Assembly (NCBI GenBank): GCA_944381535.1
Contig: CALWLN010000214.1
Span: forward strand, 1-40,241
Reading direction: 5' to 3'
Source of the DNA: an uncultured Lachnospiraceae bacterium
GTDB taxonomy: Bacteria > Bacillota > Clostridia > Lachnospirales > Lachnospiraceae
Length of the DNA: 40,241 nt
The position numbers and the translations under genes were made by a program. Below the pieces are notes generated by a model that searched no databases, was not told the origin of the DNA, and saw nothing but the letters and a program-made list of their open reading frames with translations. This document shows, piece by piece, positions 10,066 through 19,108 of this stretch. Within the stretch, counting starts at the first letter, position 1; every line of letters begins with the position of its first letter.

Positions 10066-11669
10066 CAGTTGTACCCCTTTACACTTCGAAATGCTTCCGT
10101 CAGATTTTCCCGGCCATCAAATACCCGGGCGTTGGTGTATAGGGCCAATTCCTCCAGTTGAGTCTCGTCGGCCTCCCCGAACATGATGGAGAATACCGGA
10201 ATCTCCGCTCCCAGTTCCGTGTAGGCGGAATCAAAATCATAGAAGGACCCGCCGGACTGCCCGTCGGTCAGCAGAATGATCGCCGGCGTGTACTGGGAAA
10301 GGTCGTACTCCTTAAGCAGCTTAAGCCCCCGGACCGCCGCGGCGTACATATCCGTTCCGCCGCCTACGGTCTGATTTTTCACCTCATCATAAAGGGCCTC
10401 CAGTTCACTTCCGTTACCCACGGCAGTGTACGTGTCAATCACATCTCCGCTGAAGGGGATGAGAATGTTCACCTCATCCTGGGAGGCCTGCAGGAAATTC
10501 TGCCGGGCGTTCTCCTGGATCAGCAGCTGCTCCATGGCCTCCACCAGCTGTTGGTTCCCCTGGCCGCTCATACTCCCGGAATAGTCCAGGCAATACACGT
10601 TGAGGGACGGTTTCTTGAAATCGGTCTGATACAGGTTCAGGCACTCAAACAACACATCCGCCGCCGGCATTTTGATGGGGGAGAGCACCCGCTCGGGCTG
10701 CAGCCCCCAATCAGCGCGGAACACATCCATATTTTCCTCGGAAACGCCGGTATAACCGGTACGCCGTCCGGTGCGCTGAATCTCGTTCTGCACATCCCCG
10801 GACAGCAGATATTCCTGGAGTTTTAAGAAAAGCGCTTCCTGCTCATCGTCTCCCTGGTCTACATAGCCCAGAGGAGAATCTGCCAGGGAAAGTCCGTCAT
10901 AGGGGTACACCACATACAGAGGCTCCTCCCCCCGCTCCTCCAATTCCCTATTGGTCTGAATCATCAGACACTCATAGTTGACCATGGCGTCGTAATCGCC
11001 CTCCAGAAACATGTCCTTCAGCCAGTCGGAACTGCCGGAGGAACGCTCCACTCCCGAAAGCAGTTCCCGCATCTGGGTTTTCAGCTCTTCGCTCCGCAAA
11101 TCCTCCGAGGTTATGACCTCCGGATTGCCCAGAAGGGCATACAGAAATCCGATGTAGGCGCTGGCCCCGGAATTGGACTGGGTGGCGCTGGTCATACAGA
11201 AGCTAAGTTCCCCGTTCCGGATGGCTGTCAGCAAATCTCCCACCGACACTTCCCGTCCCACGAAGCCCAGCTCCTCCGCCAGACTTTTGCGGATACCGAA
11301 CACCACCGGTGAAATGGAGACCGACTCCGCATGCTTGATCCGGTGCTCCGTATCTCCCACCGTCAGCCAGAGGCTGCTGGCCGGCCACACTGCGTCATAA
11401 GGAATTTCCTCCTCCCCCATCAGGCGCATGATATCGAGCGAACCCTTGTAGGTCATCTCAACGCGAATGTTTTCCTGCTGCGCAAAGTCCTCCAAAATGG
11501 GCTCCAGTTCCGAGTTCTCAGAACCGGAAATAATGCGCAGACTAGAGCGGCCGCTGCCCAGGACGATGTCGGCATCGCTGTCGCTTTCGCCCGCCCCGCA
11601 GCCGGCACACAGCAGCAGCACAGCAGCTATCATCAGCCAAAAAGCGGTAATGCGTTTGGTCAGTTTCAT
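10065..11669 (-). CDS. Lipoprotein with solute-binding and VWA domains
   Basis: 534 residues. A signal peptide (about 1-23) ends in LCAGC, so Cys24 is the likely lipidated residue. Residues 40-330 resemble a solute-binding protein (SLRIISGSENSELEPILEDFA, VFGIRKSLAEELGF, SATQSNSGASAYIGF). Residues about 355-530 form a von Willebrand A domain with an intact metal site: D362-Y-S364-G-S366, the GGGTDMY threonine and ILLTDGQSGG. Predicted to be tethered on the outer face of the membrane. First gene of the XpaC/SBP/TelA operon. AGGAGAGG precedes the ATG. Its role is unknown; a metal-dependent adhesion or complex-organising function is inference. Confidence 0.82.
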   Translation of the reverse strand: MKLTKRITAFWLMIAAVLLLCAGCGAGESDSDADIVLGSGRSSLRIISGSENSELEPILEDFAQQENIRVEMTYKGSLDIMRLMGEEEIPYDAVWPASSLWLTVGDTEHRIKHAESVSISPVVFGIRKSLAEELGFVGREVSVGDLLTAIRNGELSFCMTSATQSNSGASAYIGFLYALLGNPEVITSEDLRSEELKTQMRELLSGVERSSGSSDWLKDMFLEGDYDAMVNYECLMIQTNRELEERGEEPLYVVYPYDGLSLADSPLGYVDQGDDEQEALFLKLQEYLLSGDVQNEIQRTGRRTGYTGVSEENMDVFRADWGLQPERVLSPIKMPAADVLFECLNLYQTDFKKPSLNVYCLDYSGSMSGQGNQQLVEAMEQLLIQENARQNFLQASQDEVNILIPFSGDVIDTYTAVGNGSELEALYDEVKNQTVGGGTDMYAAAVRGLKLLKEYDLSQYTPAIILLTDGQSGGSFYDFDSAYTELGAEIPVFSIMFGEADETQLEELALYTNARVFDGRENLTEAFRSVKGYN

Positions 11670-11874
11670 ATAAATCCTCTCCTGTTATATGATTTAAAAA
11701 GGATACCGGGATCCGAAGATATACTTATCCCATCATGAAATCAATTCGATTTTATTTTATCTTTGTCCGAAAGAGACATCTATCAAATTCAGATAAAATC
11801 TGTGTAAAATTCTTGTAATTCCTGTGGGACGCCACTGCCGATAATCACCGCCGCGAAAGAAGGCGTACATAGAA

Positions 11875-11904
11875 GCAGGAGACGGTCAGCTGACCGTCTC
11901 CTGC
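11875..11904 (-). terminator. Perfect 30-bp palindrome, terminator of the CPBP gene
   Basis: Two perfect 15-bp arms meet at AGCTGA/TCAGCT with no spacer. It lies 10 bp after the stop of the minus-strand CPBP gene, and on that strand is followed by a T-rich stretch (TTCTATGT). It separates that gene from the VWA operon promoter region. Confidence 0.65.
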
Positions 11905-11914
11905 TCGATTTGTT

Positions 11915-12802
11915 TCAAATTTCCATTTCATCTTTCCTGCACTCCGTCCTCCTGTATATCACCCACAAAAGCACCACAGCCACCACGCACATCAGGCCGT
12001 ACCAGCTCAGCTGGAACACTGCGTTCTGGGGCAGCAGACCATCCAAAAATACCAGTGGACCGTAAGCCAGGAAATTAAAGAAAATATGCAGCCAGATACT
12101 TGCGTACAGGGAGCGGAACCGATGGTACACCCAGCCCAGCACCATTCCCAGCACCGCAGCGTAAATTCCCTGCACCAGGTTCATATGCATCACACCAAAA
12201 AATACCGCCTGTAAAAGATTTGCAAGCCAGAACCGCCTGGTAAATTTCTGCGTATAGTATAAGGTCACGCCCCGGAAAATAAGTTCCTCCGCAATGGGAC
12301 CCAGAATTACGCCGTAGAGAACTCCCACTACCGTCACTTCCCCGATTCCGGCCAGCTCGATGAGCTGTTCATAATTATCCATCGCCCTGGGCAGCAGCAT
12401 GTCCACAAGAATCATGATGATCTGGGAAGCATACTGCATACAATAGGCCAGCACCGCAATGATCAACAGATTGAGCGGCCTTCTCACCGCCTTTGGCGGC
12501 TTTAAGTCCTTTCTTCCGCATCCGAAATAGTACCACAATCCCATGCCCACAATGGCTATGGCCGCATAGACCACTCCCGCCAGCATACTGATGTTCAGGA
12601 TTTGATCCATGGAATTCTCCATGAGATAACCATATAAATCCTGCTGCCCCTCTTGTATGGCCTTCATGACAACCGGAATCATGACCAGAACAGACAGCAC
12701 CATAGCTACGAAAAACGTAAGGATTGCATACGCAATCAATGGAACAAGGCTCATGCATAAATAGCCAAACTTTTTCCATCCATTTTTTGCCGTATCCTTC
12801 AT
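11915..12802 (-). CDS. CPBP-family intramembrane metalloprotease
   Basis: 295 residues with about seven or eight hydrophobic segments. All Abi/CPBP (Rce1-like) motifs are present: Glu172-Glu173 in AEELIFRG, His206 in FFGVMHM, and His239/Asn243 in WLHIFFN. Bacterial members cut membrane proteins or peptides, for example in bacteriocin maturation or immunity, or in release of sigma/anti-sigma factors. No bacteriocin gene is visible nearby, so the substrate is unknown. Monocistronic, with its own terminator at 11875. Confidence 0.9.
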   Translation of the reverse strand: MKDTAKNGWKKFGYLCMSLVPLIAYAILTFFVAMVLSVLVMIPVVMKAIQEGQQDLYGYLMENSMDQILNISMLAGVVYAAIAIVGMGLWYYFGCGRKDLKPPKAVRRPLNLLIIAVLAYCMQYASQIIMILVDMLLPRAMDNYEQLIELAGIGEVTVVGVLYGVILGPIAEELIFRGVTLYYTQKFTRRFWLANLLQAVFFGVMHMNLVQGIYAAVLGMVLGWVYHRFRSLYASIWLHIFFNFLAYGPLVFLDGLLPQNAVFQLSWYGLMCVVAVVLLWVIYRRTECRKDEMEI

Positions 12803-12894
12803 ATCTCATCCTCCTTGAAAGCTTTTCTACTATTATACGGTCTTCCGGCCTTTCTTACAATCCTTTTTGGGAACTATTTTACAGGCAGCCTTCC

Positions 12895-12936
12895 ATATTC
12901 GTAACAGTTCAGACAGCAAGCCACTGTTACGAATAT
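12895..12936 (-). repeat. Palindromic repeat at the aminotransferase 3' end
   Basis: Perfect 14-bp arms at 12895-12908 and 12923-12936 flank a 14-nt loop. The right arm covers the aminotransferase stop codon. Sequence comparison by eye shows it is the 2235-2285 repeat, read on the other strand, with about 21 bp of the centre deleted. It may act as a transcription terminator or 3' stabiliser. Confidence 0.6.
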
Positions 12937-14060
12937 TCCCGCTCAAATACCTCCGCCATGGAAGCGGCCAGGGGAACGCCAAGAGCGCGGAGGGTCTCAT
13001 TCAGCGCCTCCATAGTCTCATACATGTCCGCGAAATTGGCGTTAGTTCCCATATGCCCGATACGGATGACCTGCCCGGCCAGGCTGTCGAAGGACCCTGC
13101 CAGCATAATATGGTGTTCCTTACGCATGGTGTCAAGAATCGCCTTTGCGCTGGTCTCCTTTGGCACATCAAACACCGTCACCGTGTTGGAAAATCCGCTG
13201 TTCAGATGAAGCTTCAGCCCCGCCGCCGTCACAGCCTTCCGGCAGGCCTCGCCGATACGCGCATGGCGCGCAAGCATGCCAGTATCCTTACGGATATTCT
13301 CGAAGGCCTCCCGAAGCCCGTAAATATCGCTGATCGGCATGGTATAGGGAAACCATTTCTTTTTATAATAATTTTCAAACGTCTTCAGATTCGCGTAGAA
13401 GGAGGCGACGGGCGTTTTCCGCTGGGCCATGGCTTCCTTGGCCGCCCCGCTTATGGTCACAAAGGTCAGTCCCGGAGGCGCGGACACCGCCTTCTGGGAA
13501 CCGCCACAGAGCACGTCAATCTGGAAATCGTCCACCCTGACCTCCTCCCCGAACATGGCAGACACGGAATCTACCACCGTAAGGATTCCGTACTTTTTCA
13601 GCAGCGGGCAGAGGATGTGGATGGGATTGAGCATGCCGCTTGGGGTATCGCAGTGCACCAGGGTTGCGTACTTGAAGGAATGACGCTCCTTCAGAAATTC
13701 CTCCAACGCCGCAGGATCAATGGGATTCTTATCGTCCACGGTGTAGAGAACAGGCATCCCGCCGTAGATAGAGACGAAATCCGCAAAGCCCTTTCCGAAA
13801 ATGCCGTTGTCAAGAACCAGCACCTCATCTTGCGGCTCCGTCAGGGAAGCACAGGCGGCCTCAAGGCCCAGGATTCCCTCTCCGCCCAGAATGAGGGTCT
13901 CGTTCTTCGTGTGCAGCAGACTGCTGATAAGCTCGCAGGTTTCCTTGTAAAAATCGTAAAATGCTTCGTCCAGATCCGGGTTGGTGCAGGCAAGGCTTCT
14001 GGCCATGCGGACGTTTTCCTTTACCTGGGTGGGTCCCGGCGTCATGATTTTGTATTCCAT
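12927..14060 (-). CDS. Class V aminotransferase (alanine/serine-glyoxylate type)
   Basis: 377-residue PLP enzyme of the serine-pyruvate/alanine-glyoxylate aminotransferase group. It opens with MTPGPTQVKENV, typical of that group. The PLP-binding Asp164 is in TVVDSVSAMFG and the Schiff-base lysine Lys190 in GGSQKAVSAPPG; HMGTNAN near the end is the conserved 'HMG' region. It could use alanine, serine, ureidoglycine or 2-aminoethylphosphonate as amino donor; sequence alone does not decide. AGGAG precedes the ATG at 14060. It follows an ECF S-component fragment on the same strand by 21 bp, so the pair may once have linked uptake to metabolism of one compound. Confidence 0.88.
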   Translation of the reverse strand: MEYKIMTPGPTQVKENVRMARSLACTNPDLDEAFYDFYKETCELISSLLHTKNETLILGGEGILGLEAACASLTEPQDEVLVLDNGIFGKGFADFVSIYGGMPVLYTVDDKNPIDPAALEEFLKERHSFKYATLVHCDTPSGMLNPIHILCPLLKKYGILTVVDSVSAMFGEEVRVDDFQIDVLCGGSQKAVSAPPGLTFVTISGAAKEAMAQRKTPVASFYANLKTFENYYKKKWFPYTMPISDIYGLREAFENIRKDTGMLARHARIGEACRKAVTAAGLKLHLNSGFSNTVTVFDVPKETSAKAILDTMRKEHHIMLAGSFDSLAGQVIRIGHMGTNANFADMYETMEALNETLRALGVPLAASMAEVFEREYS

Positions 14061-14081
14061 AATGAGTTCACTCCTTTTCTT

Positions 14082-14411
14082 TTATCCCAATAGAGTCTTA
14101 TTCGCGGCGGCCTTCAAAGGAACAATGACAACCAGCACGATCACCATGGCCGTCACGACCTGAATCACATTCCCCGGGATAGAAGTCACCGGCGCGATCC
14201 AGTTTCCATAGAGAAGTCCCTCTGCCGCGTAATAGCCTAAAATCTTGATTGCCAAAGCCACCAGCATGGCCACAACATTCCACCGGTAACCCTGCTTTTT
14301 CTCCGTGATAAGGCCCACCACAAAGCCCATCGCTCCCGCAATCACCAGCGTAAAAGGCGCCCATGCAGAAAACTTTTTGTTCCTGCCTGTTCTTTTGTCA
14401 TACCTGGTCAC
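14082..14411 (-). pseudogene. ECF transporter S component, C-terminal half
   Basis: 109 residues with three membrane segments. The second half (NVVAMLVALAIKILGYYAAEGLLYGNWIAPVTSIPGN, given here in parts: GYYAAEGLLYGNW and TSIPGNVIQ) matches the C-terminal half of energy-coupling-factor S components, which normally have six segments in 170-200 residues. The first three segments are missing, and the N-terminus (RYDKRTGRNKKFSAW) is not membrane-like. The reading frame opens only with a GTG at 14411 that falls inside its AAGGAG ribosome site region, and an ATG nearby starts a 19-codon frame that ends quickly. I read this as a truncated remnant; a real three-helix protein is possible but less likely. 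Confidence 0.6.
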
Positions 14412-14483
14412 TCCTTCATTTTCCCCGGATACAGGAAAAATAACACTCTGTACCGACTGGTTAATCTTACGCTATCATAAAAC

Positions 14484-14513
14484 GAAACTGGATATATTGA
14501 TATATCCAGTTTC
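14484..14513 (-). terminator. Perfect inverted repeat with 2-nt loop
   Basis: 14-bp arms (GAAACTGGATATAT and its complement) around TG. On the minus strand it is followed by GTTTTATG, on the plus strand by TCTTTTTAT, so it could stop transcription in either direction. It lies about 100 bp beyond the duplicated deacetylase tail and may be that gene's original terminator. A short TTTA microsatellite follows at about 14534-14555. Confidence 0.5.
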
Positions 14514-14611
14514 TATCTTTTTATCCATACCAGTTTTATTTATTTATTTATTTATGCTCACACTTTTCCGGACCGCTCTTACAGAAAGAGACTAGCATGC
14601 TGTCGCGCCGG

Positions 14612-14643
14612 CATTACTGCTCTCCCTTCAAATCCGTCAGCGC
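14612..14643 (-). repeat. Direct repeat copy A: duplicated 3' tail of the deacetylase gene
   Basis: 32 bp identical to 15504-15535. It contains the last nine codons and the stop of the polysaccharide deacetylase, although the real gene ends at copy B. The PIN gene stops only 12 bp away. The two copies bracket the RelB/PIN module. Confidence 0.8.
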
Positions 14644-14655
14644 CTTTCTCAATAC

Positions 14656-15075
14656 CTACTCTTCCCTGGAATCTTCGACAATCTCCAGCATCTCTTTCGG
14701 AGACACAATAAACGATTTTTCCGGAAAATGCTTTAAATTACCTGTTACCAAATATGCATTCTTCGATTTTCTTCCCTCCATAACCACTTCGTAGAACACA
14801 ACATCTTTAGAATCGGGTAAAATTTCATCTATTGGAACCGCGTCCACAAAAATCGCACGTTTAATGAAGCCCATAACCATTGTCATGATAGCATTTTCCG
14901 GAAATTTGAATTTTGGACGTGTCAACACTTCCCAGTATTCTTCCAGAATTTCCTTATTTAAAAGGGGAATAATATCTCCCTCCAATGTCTCTTGTATTAC
15001 ATAATTAGGTATGGATGCCTTTTTCAGCATGGCAGAAACAAGAACATTTGTATCAATTACCGCATAATGCTTCAT
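14656..15075 (-). CDS. PIN-domain toxin of a type II toxin-antitoxin pair
   Basis: 139-residue PIN-family ribonuclease. The acidic centre is seen as Asp8 in YAVIDTNVLVSAML, Glu in EEYWEVL, and Asp in LPDSKDVVFYE; VTGNLKHFP is the usual C-terminal motif of this subgroup (COG1569-like), where Asn is common. The ATG at 15075 follows the antitoxin stop by 4 nt, and AGGG is the ribosome site; an upstream in-frame extension would overlap the antitoxin by about 60 nt and lacks family similarity. The RNA target is unknown. The module sits inside the duplicated deacetylase 3' end. Confidence 0.85.
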   Translation of the reverse strand: MKHYAVIDTNVLVSAMLKKASIPNYVIQETLEGDIIPLLNKEILEEYWEVLTRPKFKFPENAIMTMVMGFIKRAIFVDAVPIDEILPDSKDVVFYEVVMEGRKSKNAYLVTGNLKHFPEKSFIVSPKEMLEIVEDSREE

Positions 15076-15079
15076 CCCT

Positions 15080-15385
15080 CTACCCTCGCTCCTCCAAGGC
15101 TTTTCTGGCTTCCGAAATTTCCGCATTGATTTCATCCAAAGTCATATCTGCTATGCCGTTTTGTTCTGCACTATCCTGTAGTTCACGCATCGCCCTCACA
15201 GCGCTGAGCGCTCTGTATTCCTCCTTGGGCAGGGTCATACGAAAAGGAATTCCATTTTCTAAAACAGAACGTTTCAAAAAAATTCTCACTGCCGTTGGCA
15301 AATCTATTCCTAACCTCTCAAATACCTCTGCTGCCTGCGAGCGCAGTTCATCATCCACTCTTATCTGCATAACTGAACTTGCCAT
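15080..15385 (-). CDS. RelB/DinJ-family antitoxin
   Basis: 101 residues. The N-terminal ribbon-helix-helix (SSVMQIRVDDELRSQAAEVFERLG, given in parts: MQIRVDDELRSQA, VFERLGID) and LPTAVRIFLKRSVLENGIPF are typical of RelB/DinJ. The C-terminal helices would wrap the PIN toxin. I chose the ATG at 15385 because AGGAGGT lies 8 nt ahead; a GTG three codons upstream would overlap that site. It probably represses its own promoter in the AT-rich stretch at 15400-15450. Confidence 0.85.
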   Translation of the reverse strand: MASSVMQIRVDDELRSQAAEVFERLGIDLPTAVRIFLKRSVLENGIPFRMTLPKEEYRALSAVRAMRELQDSAEQNGIADMTLDEINAEISEARKALEERG

Positions 15386-15503
15386 TCCAAACACCTCCTG
15401 TATTATTTTTGTACTTGTTTATAATATAATTATACTATGTTATATGTTTTTTTCAAGAGGTTCCAGACAGATTCTATACTCCAACATTATCATTTTGTGT
15501 AAA

Positions 15504-15535
15504 CATTACTGCTCTCCCTTCAAATCCGTCAGCGC
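15504..15535 (-). repeat. Direct repeat copy B: native 3' tail of the deacetylase gene
   Basis: Identical to 14612-14643 over 32 bp. This copy is continuous with the intact deacetylase gene. Spacing between copies is 892 bp, and the interval holds only the RelB/PIN module and its control region. Confidence 0.8.
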
Positions 15536-16348
15536 TTTAAAGCTATACCCCATCTCCTCCCACTTGGTCAGAAGCTCATCCAGTATCTCGCCATTGGTTT
15601 TGGAGGTGGAGTGCAATAACACAATGGCTCCGGGATGAATCCGCTTGGTCAGCTTCTCGAAAGCCTCCTCATGGGTGGGCTGACTATCCACCTCCCAATC
15701 CACATAGGCCAGACTCCAGAAAAAGGTGGTATAGCCCAGCTCTTTGGCAATCTGAAGATTGTTCTGGCTAAACTTTCCCTGGGGCGGCCGGTAAAATTTT
15801 ACCATTTCCCTGTCAAAGGTCTCCTGGTAGAGACTCTCAAGGTCCCCCAGTTCCTGAGCGACGGCCGCCTTATCCATGGCTGACATATCCGGATGATTGA
15901 AGCTATGGTTCGCCACAATGTGCCCCTCGTCGATCATGCGCCGGACCAGCTCCGGGCTGCTCTCAAGATAATGGCCGACAATGAAAAAGGCCGCCGGGGC
16001 ATTGTGCTTCTTCAGCGCATCCAGAATGGCCGGTGTATTGCCGTTCTCAAAGCCTGCGTCAAAGGTCAGGTACAGCACCTTTTCCTCCGTATCCTCTATG
16101 TAATACGCATTGTATTTCGCCAATTCCTCCCCGGAAACATTGGCCACCGGAGGTTTGCCCTCCTCCCGGAAGCTTAAGCCCCAGTTACCTGTCTCGGCGC
16201 TTAAGCTTCCGCTGTCGTCCATCTGCTTTTCCGCGATTTTTCCACCGATGGTATCCACCGTAAGGCCCACGCCCCGGCCTGCCAGGAAGGAGACAGTGAT
16301 CAGCAGCACCAGCTTTAGCCCTATGGAAAACTTTATTTTTTTCTGCAC
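15506..16348 (-). CDS. Polysaccharide deacetylase (PdaA-like)
   Basis: 280 residues. An N-terminal membrane anchor (about 9-28) places the catalytic NodB domain outside the membrane. Metal and catalytic motifs: Asp97 in LTFDAGFENG (Ala replaces the second Asp, as in PdaA proteins), His148/His152 in ANHSFNHPDM, RPPQGKFS at 187-194, and VLLHS near the end. PdaA-type enzymes deacetylate N-acetylmuramic acid in peptidoglycan, for example to make cortex lactam in spores; chitin-like substrates are an alternative. The next gene upstream, clpB, is separated by a terminator, so a promoter of its own must lie in the short gap. Its last nine codons are duplicated at 14612. Confidence 0.88.
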   Translation of the reverse strand: MQKKIKFSIGLKLVLLITVSFLAGRGVGLTVDTIGGKIAEKQMDDSGSLSAETGNWGLSFREEGKPPVANVSGEELAKYNAYYIEDTEEKVLYLTFDAGFENGNTPAILDALKKHNAPAAFFIVGHYLESSPELVRRMIDEGHIVANHSFNHPDMSAMDKAAVAQELGDLESLYQETFDREMVKFYRPPQGKFSQNNLQIAKELGYTTFFWSLAYVDWEVDSQPTHEEAFEKLTKRIHPGAIVLLHSTSKTNGEILDELLTKWEEMGYSFKALTDLKGEQ

Positions 16349-16396
16349 AAAAAACTCCCCGTAGATATCCTTATTACAGTATATCTATGGGGAGTT
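16347..16396 (-). terminator. Intrinsic terminator of clpB
   Basis: Minus-strand hairpin with arms AACTCCCC-ATAGATAT and ATATCTAC-GGGGAGTT (one G/T pair) around a 12-nt loop, followed by TTTTTTG. It starts 18 bp after the clpB stop. Confidence 0.85.
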
Positions 16397-16414
16397 ATAA
16401 TTATGCTATTCGGA

Positions 16415-18997
16415 TCACTTCCTCCTGGCCGCCAGTTCCCCATTTTCCACATCAATGAGGATGGTATCCCCGGCGCCCACGGCGTCGGACAGAATCAGCT
16501 TGGCCGCCAGGGTTTCCACGGTCTTCTGCAGATACCGCTTCAAGGGCCTTGCCCCGTACACCGGATCATAACCGTGGTCCACCACATAGGTCTGGGCTGC
16601 GTCCGTCAGCTCCACGGAAATCTCCTTATCCACCAGCCGCTTATTCAGATCCGCCATGAGCAGATGGATGATGCCGCCGATATTATCCTTGGTCAGAGGC
16701 TTGAACATGATAATCTCATCCAGACGGTTCAAAAACTCCGGCCGGAAATTATTCCGCAATTCCCCCATCACCGCGGCCTCACACTCCGGCCTGATCTCCC
16801 CATCTGCCTCTATCCCATCCAGAAGATAGGAGGAGCCCAGATTGGAGGTCATGATCAATATCGTATTCTTAAAGTCCACGGTACGCCCCTGGGAGTCGGT
16901 GATCCGCCCGTCGTCCAGCACCTGCAAAAGCACATTGAATACATCCGGGTGGGCCTTCTCCACTTCATCAAAGAGTACTACGGAGTAGGGCTTCCTGCGG
17001 ACCGCTTCGGTGAGCTGGCCGCCCTCCTCATATCCCACATATCCGGGAGGCGCTCCGATCAGCCGGGACACGGAGTATTTCTCCATGTACTCGCTCATGT
17101 CGATACGCACCATATTGTTCTCGTCATCGAACAGGCTTGCGGCCAGGGCCTTGGCAAGCTCCGTCTTACCCACGCCGGTGGGGCCCAAAAACAGAAAGGA
17201 GCCGATAGGCTTGGTGGGGTCCTTGATTCCCGCCTTGGAGCGGATGATGGCCTCGGTCACCTTGGTGACACCCTCGTCCTGACCGATCACCCGTTTGTGG
17301 AGTTCTTCATCCAGGTGCAGGGTCTTATTCCGCTCGCTCTCCGTCAATTTGGCCACAGGAATTCCCGTCCACCGGGAAATGATCTTGGCTATCTCCTCAT
17401 CGCTGACATTTTCATGGACCAGCTGCAGGGATTCGCCCTTTACTTTTTCCTCCTCTATAGCAAGCTGCTGTTGTATCTGGGGCTTCTTGCCGTACTGTAG
17501 CTCTGCAGCTTTTTCCAGATCATAATCCTGCTGAGCTTTAACGATCTCGTTGTTGACCGCCTCCAGCTCCTCCCGCAGCTTATGCACCCGCTGGATGGAG
17601 GTCTTCTCGTTGTCCCACTGGGCCTTCTTGGTCTGAAATTCATTTCGAAGCTCCGCAAGTTCCTTCTGCAAAGCAGCCAGACGGTCCTGACTGAGCCGGT
17701 CCTCCTCTTTCTTCAGAGCGGCTTCCTCAATCTCCATCTGCATTACCCGCCGCTGCAGTTCATCCAGCTCCGTGGGCATGGAGTTCAACTCTGTTTTTAT
17801 CAGGGCGCAGGCTTCGTCCACCAGGTCGATGGCCTTATCCGGCAAAAACCGGTCGGAAATGTAACGGTTGGACAGTACGGCGGCAGACACCAGGGCAGAG
17901 TCCGTAATCTTCACCCCGTGGAACACCTCGTACCGCTCCTTTAAGCCACGCAAAATGGAAATCGTATCCTCCACGGTGGGCTCATCCACATGCACCGGCT
18001 GGAACCGCCGCTCCAAAGCCGCGTCCTTCTCAATATACTCCCGGTACTCATCCAGCGTGGTGGCGCCGATACAGTGAAGCTCACCCCTTGCCAGCATGGG
18101 CTTCAACATATTTCCGGCGTCCATGGCGCCTTCCGTCTTGCCGGCTCCCACAATGGTGTGAAGCTCGTCGATGAAGAGGATGATTTCGCCGTTGCTCTTC
18201 TTGATCTCGTCAAGCACCGCTTTCAAACGCTCCTCAAACTCGCCCCGGTATTTTGCTCCGGCCACCAGTGCTCCCATATCCAGGGCAAAGAGCCGTTTGT
18301 CCTTTAATCCCTCAGGCACGTCTCCCCGGACGATACGCTGAGCCAGACCCTCTACAACAGCTGTTTTACCTACGCCGGGCTCGCCGATCAGAACCGGATT
18401 GTTCTTGGTCTTTCTGGACAGGATACGGATCACGTTACGAATCTCGCTGTCACGGCCGATCACCGGGTCCAGCTTCTGGTCCCTGGCTCGTTCCACCATG
18501 TCGTAGCCATATTTTTCCAGCGTATCATAGGTGGCCTCCGGGTTGTCGGACACCACACGCTGGTTGCCCCGCACCGTGGACAGCGCCTGCAAAAACCGCT
18601 CCCTGGTAATGCCGTACTCCTTAAAGATTTCCTTCATGGCCTGGTTGGGGTATTTCAAAAGAGTCAGGAACAAGTGCTCCACGGAGACGTACTCATCCCC
18701 CATCTGCTTTGCCTCGTCCTCGGCGTTTATCAAAACCTTATTTAAGTTTTGTCCCACGTAAATCTGGCCGCCGGACACCTTCACCCGCCTGGCCAGGTGG
18801 TCCTGGGCGTTCCTTTTAAAATGAGAAAGGTCAATTTCCATTTTCTCGATGAGCTTCGGGATAAGCCCATCCTCCTGCTCTAAAAGGGCAACCAGTAAAT
18901 GCTCCTGCTCCAGCTCCTGGTTGCCGTACTCGTAGGCCAGCTTCTCACACTGATTGATGGCCTCGATGGATTTCTGTGTAAACTTTTGAATATTCAT
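16415..18997 (-). CDS. clpB: ClpB disaggregase (HSP100)
   Basis: 860-residue AAA+ chaperone that pulls proteins out of aggregates together with DnaK. Order: Clp_N double repeat (1-145), first ATPase with GEPGVGKT at 205-212, a coiled-coil middle domain (about 400-530, [20 protein letters not shown] in part) that separates ClpB from ClpA/ClpC, and the second ATPase with GPTGVGKTE near 604 and the [13 protein letters not shown] pore region. ATG at 18997 with GGGAAGGAGG upstream. The promoter carries a CIRCE operator, so HrcA repression and heat induction are expected. Single-gene unit with its own terminator. Confidence 0.96.
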   Translation of the reverse strand: MNIQKFTQKSIEAINQCEKLAYEYGNQELEQEHLLVALLEQEDGLIPKLIEKMEIDLSHFKRNAQDHLARRVKVSGGQIYVGQNLNKVLINAEDEAKQMGDEYVSVEHLFLTLLKYPNQAMKEIFKEYGITRERFLQALSTVRGNQRVVSDNPEATYDTLEKYGYDMVERARDQKLDPVIGRDSEIRNVIRILSRKTKNNPVLIGEPGVGKTAVVEGLAQRIVRGDVPEGLKDKRLFALDMGALVAGAKYRGEFEERLKAVLDEIKKSNGEIILFIDELHTIVGAGKTEGAMDAGNMLKPMLARGELHCIGATTLDEYREYIEKDAALERRFQPVHVDEPTVEDTISILRGLKERYEVFHGVKITDSALVSAAVLSNRYISDRFLPDKAIDLVDEACALIKTELNSMPTELDELQRRVMQMEIEEAALKKEEDRLSQDRLAALQKELAELRNEFQTKKAQWDNEKTSIQRVHKLREELEAVNNEIVKAQQDYDLEKAAELQYGKKPQIQQQLAIEEEKVKGESLQLVHENVSDEEIAKIISRWTGIPVAKLTESERNKTLHLDEELHKRVIGQDEGVTKVTEAIIRSKAGIKDPTKPIGSFLFLGPTGVGKTELAKALAASLFDDENNMVRIDMSEYMEKYSVSRLIGAPPGYVGYEEGGQLTEAVRRKPYSVVLFDEVEKAHPDVFNVLLQVLDDGRITDSQGRTVDFKNTILIMTSNLGSSYLLDGIEADGEIRPECEAAVMGELRNNFRPEFLNRLDEIIMFKPLTKDNIGGIIHLLMADLNKRLVDKEISVELTDAAQTYVVDHGYDPVYGARPLKRYLQKTVETLAAKLILSDAVGAGDTILIDVENGELAARRK

Positions 18998-19079
18998 AAG
19001 GGTGCCTCCTTCCCTTGACTTCTATTGGTAGTATATACCTCTATTTGAAAAACATGTGGTTCATGTTTGTTCTAGTGAT

Positions 19080-19108
19080 ACTATAACACCGATTGTTAGC
19101 ACTGTCAA
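19080..19108 (-). promoter_or_regulatory. SigmaA promoter of clpB
   Basis: Minus-strand TTGACA (19103-19108), 17-bp spacer, TATAGT (19080-19085). The -35 box lies inside the CIRCE palindrome, so HrcA binding would directly block RNA polymerase. Confidence 0.88.

Noticed and set aside
12867-14093. A 408-codon plus-strand frame opposite the aminotransferase
   Set aside because: It is the antisense of a gene with clear PLP motifs, shows no family features and has no ribosome binding site. Long antisense frames are common here because of codon usage.
14412-14483. Riboswitch ahead of the ECF S-component fragment
   Set aside because: No TPP, cobalamin, FMN or preQ1 core sequence is recognisable.
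14534-14555. CRISPR-like or tandem array
   Set aside because: Only a short TTTA microsatellite; no spacer structure here or elsewhere in the window.
14700-14740. Loss of a catalytic Asp in the RelB-linked PIN toxin (VTGN instead of TGD)
   Set aside because: Asn at this position followed by KHFP is common in this PIN subgroup, so it is not evidence of inactivation.
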